From positions 310,001-374,000 of the forward strand of contig NZ_JNJA01000004.1 in NCBI RefSeq assembly GCF_000702665.1: 64,000 bases of DNA, read 5' to 3'. Below are positions 45,374 through 54,288 of the stretch, one piece after another. Both the position numbers and the translations under genes were made by a program. Position 1 is the stretch's first letter, and every line of letters begins with the position of its first letter. Below the pieces are notes generated by a model. That model searched no databases and was not told where the DNA came from. It was given only the letters and a program-made list of their open reading frames with translations. This stretch comes from Solidesulfovibrio alcoholivorans DSM 5433 (GTDB lineage: Bacteria; Desulfobacterota; Desulfovibrionia; Desulfovibrionales; Desulfovibrionaceae).

Positions 45374-46573
45374 TTGCTTACGCGCGCCCAACTCGACAAA
45401 TACGCCGATGTCCTGCTCTGGGGCCTGACCACGTCGCGGGTCGAGCCCTACAAGCCCGGCGACGTGGTGCTCGTCCAGTTCGAACTGCCCGCCCTGCGTC
45501 TGGCGGAAGCCGTCTATGCCAAGCTCCTGGGGCGCGGGCTCAACCCTGTGCCGCGCCTGGCGCTGACCCCGCGCATGGAGACCGCCTTCTACGGCACGGC
45601 CGACGAGGCCCAGCTCGTGTTCCAGACGCCCGGGCAGGCCGTGCTCCACGAAAACATCCACGGCGCCATGCACCTGCTCGCCCCGGAAAGCCTGACCCAT
45701 TTAAGCGGCATCGACCCCAAGCGCATCGCCGCCGCGGCCGTGGCCAGAAAGCCCCTGCGCGACATCCTGGTCGGCCGGGAGGAAAAGGGCGAGTTCGGCT
45801 GGACGCTGTGCCTGTACCCCACCCGGGAGCTCGCCGAAAAGGCCGGCATGACGGCAAGGGAATATGCCGCCCAGGTGACGGCCGCCTGTTTCCTCAAGGA
45901 CCCCGAGCCTGTCGCCGTGTGGCGCGGGCTTTACGAAAACGCCCGCGAGATCAAGGCCTGGCTCGGCAGCGTCAAGGCCCGGTCCCTGCACATCGAATCC
46001 GACAACGTCGACCTCGTGGTCACGCCCGGCGCGCACCGCCGCTGGCTCGGGCTTTCGGGGCACAACATCCCGAGCTTCGAGATCTTCACCTCCCCGGACT
46101 GGCGCGGCACCTCGGGCCGCTACTTCGCCGACCAGCCTTCCTACCGCAGCGGCAACTACGTCAAGGGCGTGCGCCTGACCTTCAAGGACGGCGTGGTCAC
46201 GGACATCGCCGCGGAGCAGGGCGAGGATTTCGTGCGCAAGCAACTGGCCATGGACCCCGGCGCGTCGCGGCTCGGCGAATTCTCGCTCACGGACAAGCGT
46301 TTTTCCAGGATCGACCGTTTCATGGCCAACACGCTTTACGACGAAAACTTCGGCGGAGCGCACGGAAACTGTCATGTGGCCGTGGGAAGCTCCTACTCCG
46401 ACACGTTCGACGGGGACCCGGCGAGCCTCGACGCAGAGCGCAAGGATGCCCTGGGGTTCAATGATTCGGCCCTGCACTGGGATCTGGTCAATACCGAGCC
46501 CAAGCGGGTGCGCGCCCGCCTGGCCGACGGCCGCGAGACCACGATTTACGAAAACGGCTGTTTCCTCTATTGA
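45374..46573 (+). CDS. M29-family aminopeptidase (AmpS-like)
   Basis: 399 residues from a TTG codon with AAGGA upstream. The metal region of M29 peptidases is recognisable: IPSFEIFTSPDWRGTSG and TLYDENFGGAHGNCHVAVGSSYSDTF, which supply Glu, His and Asp ligands, and the basic LTRAQLDKYADVLLWG start. Cytoplasmic metallo-aminopeptidase with broad specificity. In the HxxH-like part, the sequence reads GAHGNCHVA where many homologues have HHIA, a small deviation worth noting. Confidence 0.87.
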   Translation: MLTRAQLDKYADVLLWGLTTSRVEPYKPGDVVLVQFELPALRLAEAVYAKLLGRGLNPVPRLALTPRMETAFYGTADEAQLVFQTPGQAVLHENIHGAMHLLAPESLTHLSGIDPKRIAAAAVARKPLRDILVGREEKGEFGWTLCLYPTRELAEKAGMTAREYAAQVTAACFLKDPEPVAVWRGLYENAREIKAWLGSVKARSLHIESDNVDLVVTPGAHRRWLGLSGHNIPSFEIFTSPDWRGTSGRYFADQPSYRSGNYVKGVRLTFKDGVVTDIAAEQGEDFVRKQLAMDPGASRLGEFSLTDKRFSRIDRFMANTLYDENFGGAHGNCHVAVGSSYSDTFDGDPASLDAERKDALGFNDSALHWDLVNTEPKRVRARLADGRETTIYENGCFLY

Positions 46574-46653
46574 CGCAGGGGACAAGGAGCCGTATCGCGG
46601 CGGTGCCGAAACGCATTCGGGTTCGGATACGGAACAGTTCCAAGGAGATGCCC

Positions 46654-47139
46654 ATGCGCGCGTTGTTTGTCTCGCTGTTGGCGGCGGTTCTGGTCGTGGC
46701 GGCCGCGCCGGCCTTTGCCGGCTCCAAGGCCAACCCGGACATCAAGGGATGGGAGAAGGGCGGCGAGTACGACAAGCTCTTCGACCCCAAGGAGGCCGAC
46801 GCCTTCAAGGGCCGGGTCGCCAAGATCATGGAGGTCAAGCCCCTGGACGGCATGGCCCCGGGCATCGCCCTGCAAATCGAGGACAAGAAGGACAAGACCC
46901 TGGAAATCGTCCATCTGGGGCCCAAGGATTTCGTGGACCTCGGTTCCATCGGCCTCAAGGAGGGCGACCAGGTCAAGGTGGTCGGCGCCTGGGCCGAAGT
47001 GGACGGCCAGGATATTCTCATGGCCGTGAAGGTCAAAAAGGACGAGGATGTCCAGCTCAAGGTGCGGCGCACCAAGGACGGCTTTCCGTTCTGGAGCATG
47101 ACGCCCGAGCAGCGCAAGGCCGAATCCTCCGGCGAATAG
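46654..47139 (+). CDS. Exported OB-fold-like hypothetical protein
   Basis: 161 residues with a signal peptide (MRALFVSLLAAVLVVAAAPAFA) behind AAGGAG. The mature protein repeats the pattern of small periplasmic OB-fold proteins: FKGRVAKIMEVKPLDGMAPGIALQI, IVHLGPKDFVDL, LKEGDQVKVVGAW and a C-terminal KVRRTKDGFPFW. No catalytic residue is evident; binding of a metal, cofactor or another protein is possible. It lies downstream of the M29 gene with an 80-base gap. Confidence 0.7.
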   Translation: MRALFVSLLAAVLVVAAAPAFAGSKANPDIKGWEKGGEYDKLFDPKEADAFKGRVAKIMEVKPLDGMAPGIALQIEDKKDKTLEIVHLGPKDFVDLGSIGLKEGDQVKVVGAWAEVDGQDILMAVKVKKDEDVQLKVRRTKDGFPFWSMTPEQRKAESSGE

Positions 47140-47255
47140 CCGCGATTTTCCGATTGATGGGCTTGCCCAAACCGGGCGTATTTGGATAGGTTGGCTTGCA
47201 TAGGGCCGCATGCGCCGTCGGCGCTGGGGTCACAACCAAAACGGGAGCTTGCCGC

Positions 47256-47732
47256 ATGGAGGAAACCCTCAAAAAACAGGACGCCGAACTGCTCCAGCTC
47301 GTCACGTTCAGCATTGGCGAGGAGGAATTCGGCGTCGATATCCTGAGCGTGCAGGAGATTATCCGCATGATGGATATCACCAAGGTCCCGCGCGCCCCGG
47401 AATTCGTCGAGGGCGTCATCAACCTGCGGGGCAAGGTCATTCCCATCATCGACCTGCGTCGGCGCTTCGGCCTGTCCACCCGCGACCACGACAAGCACAC
47501 CCGGATCATCGTCATCGAGATCAATAATATGATCGTCGGATTCGTGGTCGATTCCGTCTCCGAGGTGCTGCGCATACCCGCCAGTACGGTGGAGCCGCCA
47601 CCACCCGTGGTTTCCGGCCTGGAGTCGGAATACATCAGCGGTGTCGGCAAGCTTGAGGATCGGCTGCTCATCCTGCTCGATCTCAACAAGCTCCTGTCCG
47701 GCGAGGAACGCGATATGCTCGGTTCCTTCTAG
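47256..47732 (+). CDS. cheW: Chemotaxis coupling protein CheW
   Basis: 158 residues, a single CheW domain: LVTFSIGEEEFGVDILSVQEII, VEGVINLRGKVIPIIDLRRRFG and VDSVSEVLRIPASTVEPPP. It links methyl-accepting receptors to CheA. No other chemotaxis gene is nearby, so it is an orphan here. GGGAG lies before the ATG. Confidence 0.95.
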   Translation: MEETLKKQDAELLQLVTFSIGEEEFGVDILSVQEIIRMMDITKVPRAPEFVEGVINLRGKVIPIIDLRRRFGLSTRDHDKHTRIIVIEINNMIVGFVVDSVSEVLRIPASTVEPPPPVVSGLESEYISGVGKLEDRLLILLDLNKLLSGEERDMLGSF

Positions 47733-47948
47733 CGTCGCGCCGCATCCGTCGCATGTATCGGATCGCGGCTGGGGCCTTGCGCGCGGGCTTCGCGGCCCCC
47801 TCCGCAGGGTTCCGCCCCGGGGCGCGCGTGCGGCGTCCCGGTATTCGCTTGCGCCGCGTGAGGCGCAAACGCGTCGTGTTTCCCATCGTTCGTTCGGCCG
47901 CCGCCACGCCCGTGGCGGCGGCCATCCGGTATTTTTACGAGGCCTGTC

Positions 47949-50900
47949 TTGTCCCGCACCACTCCCCTTGCCGCACTGCTCGACAATCCGGATTCCGTCT
48001 CGGTCTATAAAAGCGGACCGGCCACCCTGGCTTTTCTGGCCGCAGAAGCCCTGGCCCGCCGGCAGTCCGTGGTGGTGGTCGCCCCGGGGCTCAACGAACT
48101 GACGCGCATCGCCGCGCTGCTCGAACTGCTCGCGCCGGCCGCGCCTGGCACGCTCTGGGGCAACACGGTCATGACCCTGCCGTCCTACGCACCGGGCCTG
48201 CCGAGCGGCGCGTTCTGGGCGCGGCGCATGGCCTTCCTGGCCCACGCCGCCCTGGGCACGGGGCCGCGCGCCTTCCTTTTTTCCGCGGACAACCTTCTGC
48301 CCAAATGGCCGGCGCGGGGAGCCCTAGACGGCAACGTCCTGACCCTCGCCGTCGGCGAGGAGCTGCCTCGCGACCTCGTGGCCGAGCAGGCCGTGCTCTG
48401 GGGCTACAAACGCGCGCCCATGGTCACGGGGCCGGGGGAATTCTCCCTTCGCGGCGACATCCTGGACATTTTCCCCCCGGGCTACGACGATCCGCTGCGC
48501 CTGGAATTTTTCGGCGACACCGTGGAGGCCGCCCGGCGCTTCGACGCCGGCTCCCAGCGCTCCCTGGCGGAGCTGAGCGAGGCCGTGCTCGTGCCCGCGT
48601 CCCCGGCCGTGCTCTCGGAAACCTTCAAGGAAGAGGCGGCGAAGCTCTGGGACACCATCGCCGGCACGGGCGAGCTGCACCGCGCGGCCAAGGCGCGCCT
48701 GGAAGCCGCCGTGGAGGCGGGCGACGGCTGCATGTGGCCGGGGCTCTACTATGAAAAGGCCGCTGCGCTCTCCGACTGGCTGCCCGAGGACGCGGCCTGG
48801 ATCGTGTGCGACGCCGTGCGCGTCAAGGAACGCCTGGAAGAGGCCGAACACGCCTGGCGGCGCTTTTTCGAGGCGCAGACCCGGGAGCAGGGCTATCCCT
48901 GGCCCAACGCCCGGGTGCTGTGGCCCGAGAACATGGCGCGAAAGGCCCTGGTTTCGGGCCGGCGCATCCTGTTTGAAGACCTGGTCATGGGCCGCGGACG
49001 CCACGGCCCGGACCTTCAGGAAAAGGCCTTGGAGCGTTTTGGCGACCTGTTCTGGAAGCCGGGTTCGGACAAGCGCCCCTGGACCACGCTGACGGCCGCG
49101 CTCAAGGAATGGAACGGCCACGGCCAGACCATCCTGTCCTTTCACGGCGAGCGTTCGCGCAAGAAGTTCCTCCAGATGATCGAGCCCGAGGGGCTGGTCT
49201 TTCGCACGAGCTATCATCCCGGCGAAACCGGGCTGTTCGCGCTCCTGTCGGGACTGCGCCACGGCATGGAGCTCTCCTGGCGCGACACCCGCATCCTGGC
49301 CGAGGACATCCTCCATCCCGAATCCTCCGGGGGCGACGCCGGGCGCAAGCGCGACAAGGACTTCAAGGGCCTGAGCTCCTTCGACGACATCCGCCCCGGC
49401 GACCTCGTCGTGCACCGCGACTACGGCGTGGCCACGTTCGAGGGGCTCACGCGCATGACCGTGGACGCCACGGGCGGCGACTATCTGCTGCTGGTCTTCG
49501 CCGACGAGGACAAGCTCTACCTGCCGGCCGACCGCCTGGGGCTGCTCCAGCGCTACAAGGGGCCGGAGGGTATCTCGCCGCCCCTGGACCGCCTGGGCGG
49601 TGCGCGCTGGAAATCCGTGCGCGAGCGGGCGAAAAAGGCCATCGAGCGCATCGCCGCGGACCTCGTCGAGATGTACGCCTACCGCCAGGTGGCCAAGGGC
49701 TACGCCTACGGCCCGACCAACGAGCTCTACCTCGAGTTCGAGGCTACCTTCGGCTTCGAGGAGACCCCGGACCAGGAAAAGGCCATTTCCGAGGTCCTGG
49801 CCGACATGGAGCGCCCGGAGCCCATGGACCGGCTCGTCTGCGGCGACGTGGGCTTCGGCAAGACCGAAGTGGCCCTTCGCGCCGCGTTTCGCGCCGTGCT
49901 CGACGGCAAGCAGGTGGCCATGCTCTGCCCGACCACGGTGCTCGCCGAGCAGCACTACCAGAATTTCGCCGCTCGCCTGGAAGGCTTCCCGGTGCGCGTG
50001 GAGATGCTCTCGCGCTTCGTTTCGCCCAAGCGGCGCAAGGTGGTGCTCGACGCCGTGGCCCGGGGCGAGGTGGACATCCTGGTCGGCACCCACCGCATCC
50101 TGTCGAGCGATGTGACCATCCCGAACATCGGCCTGCTCATCCTCGACGAGGAGCAGCGCTTCGGCGTCAAGCACAAGGAACGGCTCAAGGCCTTCAAGAA
50201 GAACATCGACGCACTGACGCTGACAGCCACGCCCATTCCGCGCACCCTGCAACTGTCCCTTTCCGGCGTGCGCGGCCTTTCGGTCATCGAGACCCCGCCG
50301 GCCGAGCGCAAGACCGTGGAGACGGCGCTCGTCGAGCGCGACGAGGCCTTCCTGCGCGAGGTCCTGCGCCGGGAGCTCGAGCGCCAGGGACAGGTGTTCT
50401 GGGTCCACAACCGGGTCCAGGGGCTCGAGGACGTGGCGGCCTACGTCAAGACCCTCGCCCCCGGGGCCAAGGTGGCCATGGCCCATGGCCAGATGTCCGA
50501 GACGGCGCTGGAGGAGGCCATGCACGGCTTCTGGCACGGCGAAACGGACATCCTGGTGTGCACCTCCATCATCGAGTCCGGCCTGGATTTCCCCCGCGCC
50601 AATACGCTGGTCGTGGACAACGCCCACATGTTCGGCCTGGGTCAGCTCTACCAGCTGCGCGGTCGCGTGGGGCGCTCGCCGCGTCAGGCCTACGCCTATT
50701 TCGTGGTGCCGAGTCTCGAGCGGGTGCCGGAACTGGCCCGCAAACGCCTGCGCGTGATCCTCGACATGGACTATCTCGGGGCCGGGTTCCAGGTGGCCAT
50801 GGAGGATCTGCGCCTGCGCGGAGCCGGCAACATCCTGGGCGAGGCCCAATCCGGGCACATCGCGCGCATTGGTCTGGACATGTTCCTCGAAATGCTCGCC

Positions 50901-51404
50901 GAGGAAGTGGGGCGGCTCAAGGGCGAGCCGGTCAAGGAGCGCACCGAGCCGGAGCTGACGCTCGGCGTTGCCGCGCGCATTCCCGAGCGCTACGTGCCCG
51001 AGGCTTCGGACAGGCTGCGGCTTTACAAGGCGCTCTCCACGGCCAGGAGCGAAGCGGGACTCGCCGAGCGCATGGCCGAGATGCGCGACCGTTTCGGCCC
51101 GCCGCCCGTGGAAGTGGAGAATTTTCGCGCCGTGCTCGCCTTCAAGCAGATGCTGGCACGCCTGGGCGCGCGCAAGGCCGAAATCGCGCCGACTAAGCTC
51201 GTGGTCTCTATCGCTGCCGAGGAAGCGGCCGTCGCGCCGCAGCGCCTGGTGGAATTCGCCGCCGCCGGCGCGGGCCGGGGCGTCAGGCTCCTGCCGCCGG
51301 ACCGGCTGGCTCTGCCCCTTGACGCCGGATTGCCCCTGGCCGAAGCTGTGTCCGCCTGGACCGCGGAACTGGCCGGTCTGGCCGAGGAGGGCGTCGCGAC
51401 GTGA
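47949..51404 (+). CDS. mfd: Transcription-repair coupling factor Mfd
   Basis: 1151 residues from a TTG start. UvrB-like N-terminal region (about 1-340), RNA polymerase interaction domain (GDLVVHRDYGVATFEGLTRM, about residue 484), then a RecG-like motor with Walker A GDVGFGKTEVALRAAFRA (about 631), DEEQRFGVKHKERLK (about 732) and TATPIPRTLQLSL. It removes RNA polymerase stalled at lesions and recruits UvrA. The C-terminal TRCF domain is complete. The stop overlaps the next start by four bases (GTGA). Confidence 0.95.
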   Translation: MSRTTPLAALLDNPDSVSVYKSGPATLAFLAAEALARRQSVVVVAPGLNELTRIAALLELLAPAAPGTLWGNTVMTLPSYAPGLPSGAFWARRMAFLAHAALGTGPRAFLFSADNLLPKWPARGALDGNVLTLAVGEELPRDLVAEQAVLWGYKRAPMVTGPGEFSLRGDILDIFPPGYDDPLRLEFFGDTVEAARRFDAGSQRSLAELSEAVLVPASPAVLSETFKEEAAKLWDTIAGTGELHRAAKARLEAAVEAGDGCMWPGLYYEKAAALSDWLPEDAAWIVCDAVRVKERLEEAEHAWRRFFEAQTREQGYPWPNARVLWPENMARKALVSGRRILFEDLVMGRGRHGPDLQEKALERFGDLFWKPGSDKRPWTTLTAALKEWNGHGQTILSFHGERSRKKFLQMIEPEGLVFRTSYHPGETGLFALLSGLRHGMELSWRDTRILAEDILHPESSGGDAGRKRDKDFKGLSSFDDIRPGDLVVHRDYGVATFEGLTRMTVDATGGDYLLLVFADEDKLYLPADRLGLLQRYKGPEGISPPLDRLGGARWKSVRERAKKAIERIAADLVEMYAYRQVAKGYAYGPTNELYLEFEATFGFEETPDQEKAISEVLADMERPEPMDRLVCGDVGFGKTEVALRAAFRAVLDGKQVAMLCPTTVLAEQHYQNFAARLEGFPVRVEMLSRFVSPKRRKVVLDAVARGEVDILVGTHRILSSDVTIPNIGLLILDEEQRFGVKHKERLKAFKKNIDALTLTATPIPRTLQLSLSGVRGLSVIETPPAERKTVETALVERDEAFLREVLRRELERQGQVFWVHNRVQGLEDVAAYVKTLAPGAKVAMAHGQMSETALEEAMHGFWHGETDILVCTSIIESGLDFPRANTLVVDNAHMFGLGQLYQLRGRVGRSPRQAYAYFVVPSLERVPELARKRLRVILDMDYLGAGFQVAMEDLRLRGAGNILGEAQSGHIARIGLDMFLEMLAEEVGRLKGEPVKERTEPELTLGVAARIPERYVPEASDRLRLYKALSTARSEAGLAERMAEMRDRFGPPPVEVENFRAVLAFKQMLARLGARKAEIAPTKLVVSIAAEEAAVAPQRLVEFAAAGAGRGVRLLPPDRLALPLDAGLPLAEAVSAWTAELAGLAEEGVAT

Positions 51405-53053
51405 GCAGGGGACGGCGGAGCATCCGGCGTGGCCTGGCCCTTTGCGTCGCGGCCATCCTCGGCCTGGGCCTTGCCGGGTGCCGGGGCGACTTGGCCGAGG
51501 AACCGGGCGTCGTGGCCGTGGTCGGCGGCACACCCATCCGCCTGGCCGATGTGCGCGCCCGCCACGACCTGGGCCAGATCGGCGCGCCGGCCGGGGAAAA
51601 TCCCGCCGTGGAGCGGCTGCGCGCCGAATACGGCACGGTGCTGGCCGATATGATCGTCGCCAGGCTCGCCGCTCAGGAACTGGTCCGGCGCGGCCTTGCC
51701 GTGACCGGGGCCGAAATCGACGCCGCCGCGGCCAAGGCCCGGGCCGATTATTCCGACGAAGCCTTTTCGCGCATGCTCCTCGAAGAGCGCATCGACCCGG
51801 CCCGCTGGCGCGAACTGCTCGCCGACCGGCTCGCCCTGGAAAAATTCGCGCGCGAAGTGCTGCGCCCGGGCGTGCGCGTGGACGTGACCGAGGCCGCCAA
51901 CTACTACAAGGAACACCGCGACGCCTTTGCCATGCCGGCCCGAGTGCGCCTGCGCCGCGTGCGGGGCGATGCACCCGAGGCCGTAAGGGCCGCCCAGGCG
52001 GCCGTGCGCAAATCCGGGGAAGGCGCGCTGGCCGGCTTGTCCGGCGTCACGGCGACCGAGGCGGACCTGCCCGAAGCGAATCTGCCCGCCACCTGGCGTG
52101 AGGCCATAAAGGGCGTCAAGCCCGGCGAGGCCACGGCCGTGCTCGACACGGACGGCAAGAGTTGGGAATTTATCATTCTTCTCGGGCGGCAGCCGGCAAT
52201 GGTCCTCGATCCGGCCAAGGCCTACGCCAGGGTCGAGGCGGCGCTTGCGGCGCATAAGCTCGAGGCCGCCTTCGCCGCCTGGCTTGACGCGGCCGTGGCC
52301 GGGGGCGACGTCAAGGTGAGCCGCAAGCTCCTGGCCGGCCGGCAAGAAGCACCGGTGCCGCAACAAGCCCAGGGCCCGGACGAACTCGCCCAGGCCCGAA
52401 GCGAGGCCGCAGCCCGGGACGCCCTGGCCCGTGAAGCCAGGAAGGCCCTGGAGGCGCGCCGCGACGCCCCCCAGGTCGCGCCGCAAGAGCCGGTCGTCAA
52501 GGAGCCGGCCGAGGCTGCTAAGGCCGCATCCGCGGCACCGGAAAAAGCGGTTCCCGAGGCCGCGCCACAACAGGAAGCTGCACAGGCCGCGCAGGAGCCG
52601 CCAGTGTACGGATCAGAGAAAACGCCTGCCCCGGCGGTTGTGCCGCCCGTATCCCCGTCCCCGGAGTCCGCGCCGCCGGCTGTCGCCGCCGCGCCCGAGG
52701 CCCCGGAACCGGCCGCCGCGTTTCCCCCGGCCCCTGCCGCATCTGCCGCAACAAAGGGCGAACCCGCGCAACAGCCTGCCGCATCGGCGCAAACTCGGGC
52801 TGCCGGAGACACGGAACATGCCGGCGGCGCGGTCGTTTTCACCGCCATAAAGGCCAGCTGGATTCTGTACATTGTGGACGGCGGCGAGGAACAGCGCGTT
52901 TACTTGAAGCCCGGCAAGCCGTTGCGCATCGAATACGCGAAAAAACTCGTCGTGCGTCCGGGCTCCCCGAGCGAGGTCTCCTACCGCCAAGGCGACCGGG
53001 AAACTACGGTGGTCGTCGCAAAAAAGGAAAGCCGCGTCCTGGAGTTCCCGTAG
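51401..53053 (+). CDS. SurA-like lipoprotein with C-terminal RodZ-type domain
   Basis: 550 residues from a GTG start coupled to mfd. Lipobox LAGC with Cys27, so a lipoprotein. Residues about 35-180 form a SurA N-terminal chaperone domain (VAVVGGTPIRLADVRARHDLG through YYKEHRDAFAMPARVRLRRV), followed by a degenerate parvulin-like stretch. An Ala/Pro/Glu linker of about 150 residues leads to a compact C-terminal domain (about 477-550) nearly superimposable on the second C-terminal domain of the RodZ-like protein encoded 1.2 kb downstream. Roles: periplasmic folding of outer-membrane proteins, with an unknown function for the tail. Confidence 0.8.
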   Translation: MSRGRRSIRRGLALCVAAILGLGLAGCRGDLAEEPGVVAVVGGTPIRLADVRARHDLGQIGAPAGENPAVERLRAEYGTVLADMIVARLAAQELVRRGLAVTGAEIDAAAAKARADYSDEAFSRMLLEERIDPARWRELLADRLALEKFAREVLRPGVRVDVTEAANYYKEHRDAFAMPARVRLRRVRGDAPEAVRAAQAAVRKSGEGALAGLSGVTATEADLPEANLPATWREAIKGVKPGEATAVLDTDGKSWEFIILLGRQPAMVLDPAKAYARVEAALAAHKLEAAFAAWLDAAVAGGDVKVSRKLLAGRQEAPVPQQAQGPDELAQARSEAAARDALAREARKALEARRDAPQVAPQEPVVKEPAEAAKAASAAPEKAVPEAAPQQEAAQAAQEPPVYGSEKTPAPAVVPPVSPSPESAPPAVAAAPEAPEPAAAFPPAPAASAATKGEPAQQPAASAQTRAAGDTEHAGGAVVFTAIKASWILYIVDGGEEQRVYLKPGKPLRIEYAKKLVVRPGSPSEVSYRQGDRETTVVVAKKESRVLEFP

Positions 53054-53082
53054 GGGAAGAGGGCGGACGGCCCGGGGCGCGA

Positions 53083-53111
53083 TTGCCTGGGCTGGCAAAA
53101 ACGTTTATAGG
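53083..53111 (+). promoter_or_regulatory. Candidate promoter upstream of surA
   Basis: TTGCCT (53083-53088) and TATAGG (53106-53111) spaced by 17 bases in the 181-base gap between the two SurA-type genes. Confidence 0.45.
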
Positions 53112-53234
53112 CCCCGGATACGCTGCGGGTCGGCCTGGGAGTGAGGCGACGCCGCGGCGCAACGTCCCGAAAAGCCGTCGGTCACACGGCCGGGCCGGAC
53201 TTCCGTCTTGCCCAACGTCTTCACGGAGGATGCC

Positions 53235-54224
53235 TTGCCTCGTCTTTCCAAACTCAGCGTCATGCTCGTCCTGCTGTTGGCCCTGGCCGCAACCGCCCAC
53301 GCGGCCGAACTCGTCGACAGGGTGGTGGCCGTGGTCAACGGCAAGCTCATCACCTTGTTCGACCTCGACACCCGCGTGGCCGAACTGGTGCAACGCACCC
53401 AGGGCGTGGCGATCAAGCCCGGCGACCCCATGTACGACGACCTGCGCAAACAGGTGCTCGAAGGCATGATCACCGATCTGCTCATCGAATCGGAAGCCGC
53501 GCGCCTGAAGATCAATGTTTCGGAAACGGAACTGGACAATCAGCTCGAAGAGCTCAAGAAAAAGAATAACATGAACCAGCAGCAGTTCGTTGCGGAACTG
53601 GCCAAGGAAGGCATGACGTTCGCCGATTTCCGCAAGCGCATGCGCCAGGACAACATGAAGAAACGGCTGCTGGGCTACATGGTGCACCGCAAGGTGCTGG
53701 TCACGGACGACGAGATCCGCGACTATTACGAAAAAAACAAGGGCAACATCTCGTCCACGAAATCCATCCTCGGGCCCAAGGTCTCGGGCAACATCGGCTT
53801 CATCATGGTGTCGAACATCAAGCAGGCCGAAGAAGTGCGCGCCAAAATCGATTCCGGCTCCATCACCTTTGCCGATGCGGCGAAAAAATATTCCATCGGC
53901 CCGGGCAAGGATCAGGGCGGCGACCTCGGCGACGTGCAGGCCAAGGATCTGGCCGCGCCGCTGCGTTCGGCCCTGCAGGCCGTGCCGGCCGGCAAGGTCA
54001 GCGCGCCGGTCATGCTCGACGGCAAGGCCGTGTTGCTGACCCTGCGCACGCCTTCCGGCCAGACGCCCGCGCCCAAGGCCGCCCCGGCCGCGCCCGCCGG
54101 CCCCTCGTACGAGAGCGCCAAGGAACAGATACAGGAAACCCTTTACAAACAGAAATTCGATAAGCTCTTCCAGGAGTACATCGACAACCTGCGGTCCAAG
54201 GCGGTCGTCGAGGTCAAGCTGTAG
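53235..54224 (+). CDS. surA: SurA-type peptidyl-prolyl isomerase/chaperone
   Basis: 329 residues from a TTG start with CGGAGG upstream; an upstream TTG (53208) lacks such a site. Signal peptide (residues 1-23, ending AHA). The N-domain (VDRVVAVVNGKLITLFDLDTR and LIESEAARLKINVSETELDNQLEELK) and one parvulin domain (about 190-285, IDSGSITFADAAKKYSIGPGKDQGGDLGDV) are recognisable; a helix near the C-terminus closes the chaperone lobe. It escorts outer-membrane proteins through the periplasm. Confidence 0.88.
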   Translation: MPRLSKLSVMLVLLLALAATAHAAELVDRVVAVVNGKLITLFDLDTRVAELVQRTQGVAIKPGDPMYDDLRKQVLEGMITDLLIESEAARLKINVSETELDNQLEELKKKNNMNQQQFVAELAKEGMTFADFRKRMRQDNMKKRLLGYMVHRKVLVTDDEIRDYYEKNKGNISSTKSILGPKVSGNIGFIMVSNIKQAEEVRAKIDSGSITFADAAKKYSIGPGKDQGGDLGDVQAKDLAAPLRSALQAVPAGKVSAPVMLDGKAVLLTLRTPSGQTPAPKAAPAAPAGPSYESAKEQIQETLYKQKFDKLFQEYIDNLRSKAVVEVKL

Positions 54225-54288
54225 CTTGTCCCGCCCGCCGCCGGGGGGCTCCCGCCCACGGCGTCGCGGTCACGGAGGAATTTCGTTT

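Noticed and set aside
48324..51974. A very long open frame on the minus strand opposite mfd
   Set aside because: It is the antisense shadow of a high-GC gene: mfd on the plus strand carries all family motifs, while the minus frame gives a low-complexity His/Gly/Ala/Arg-rich sequence.
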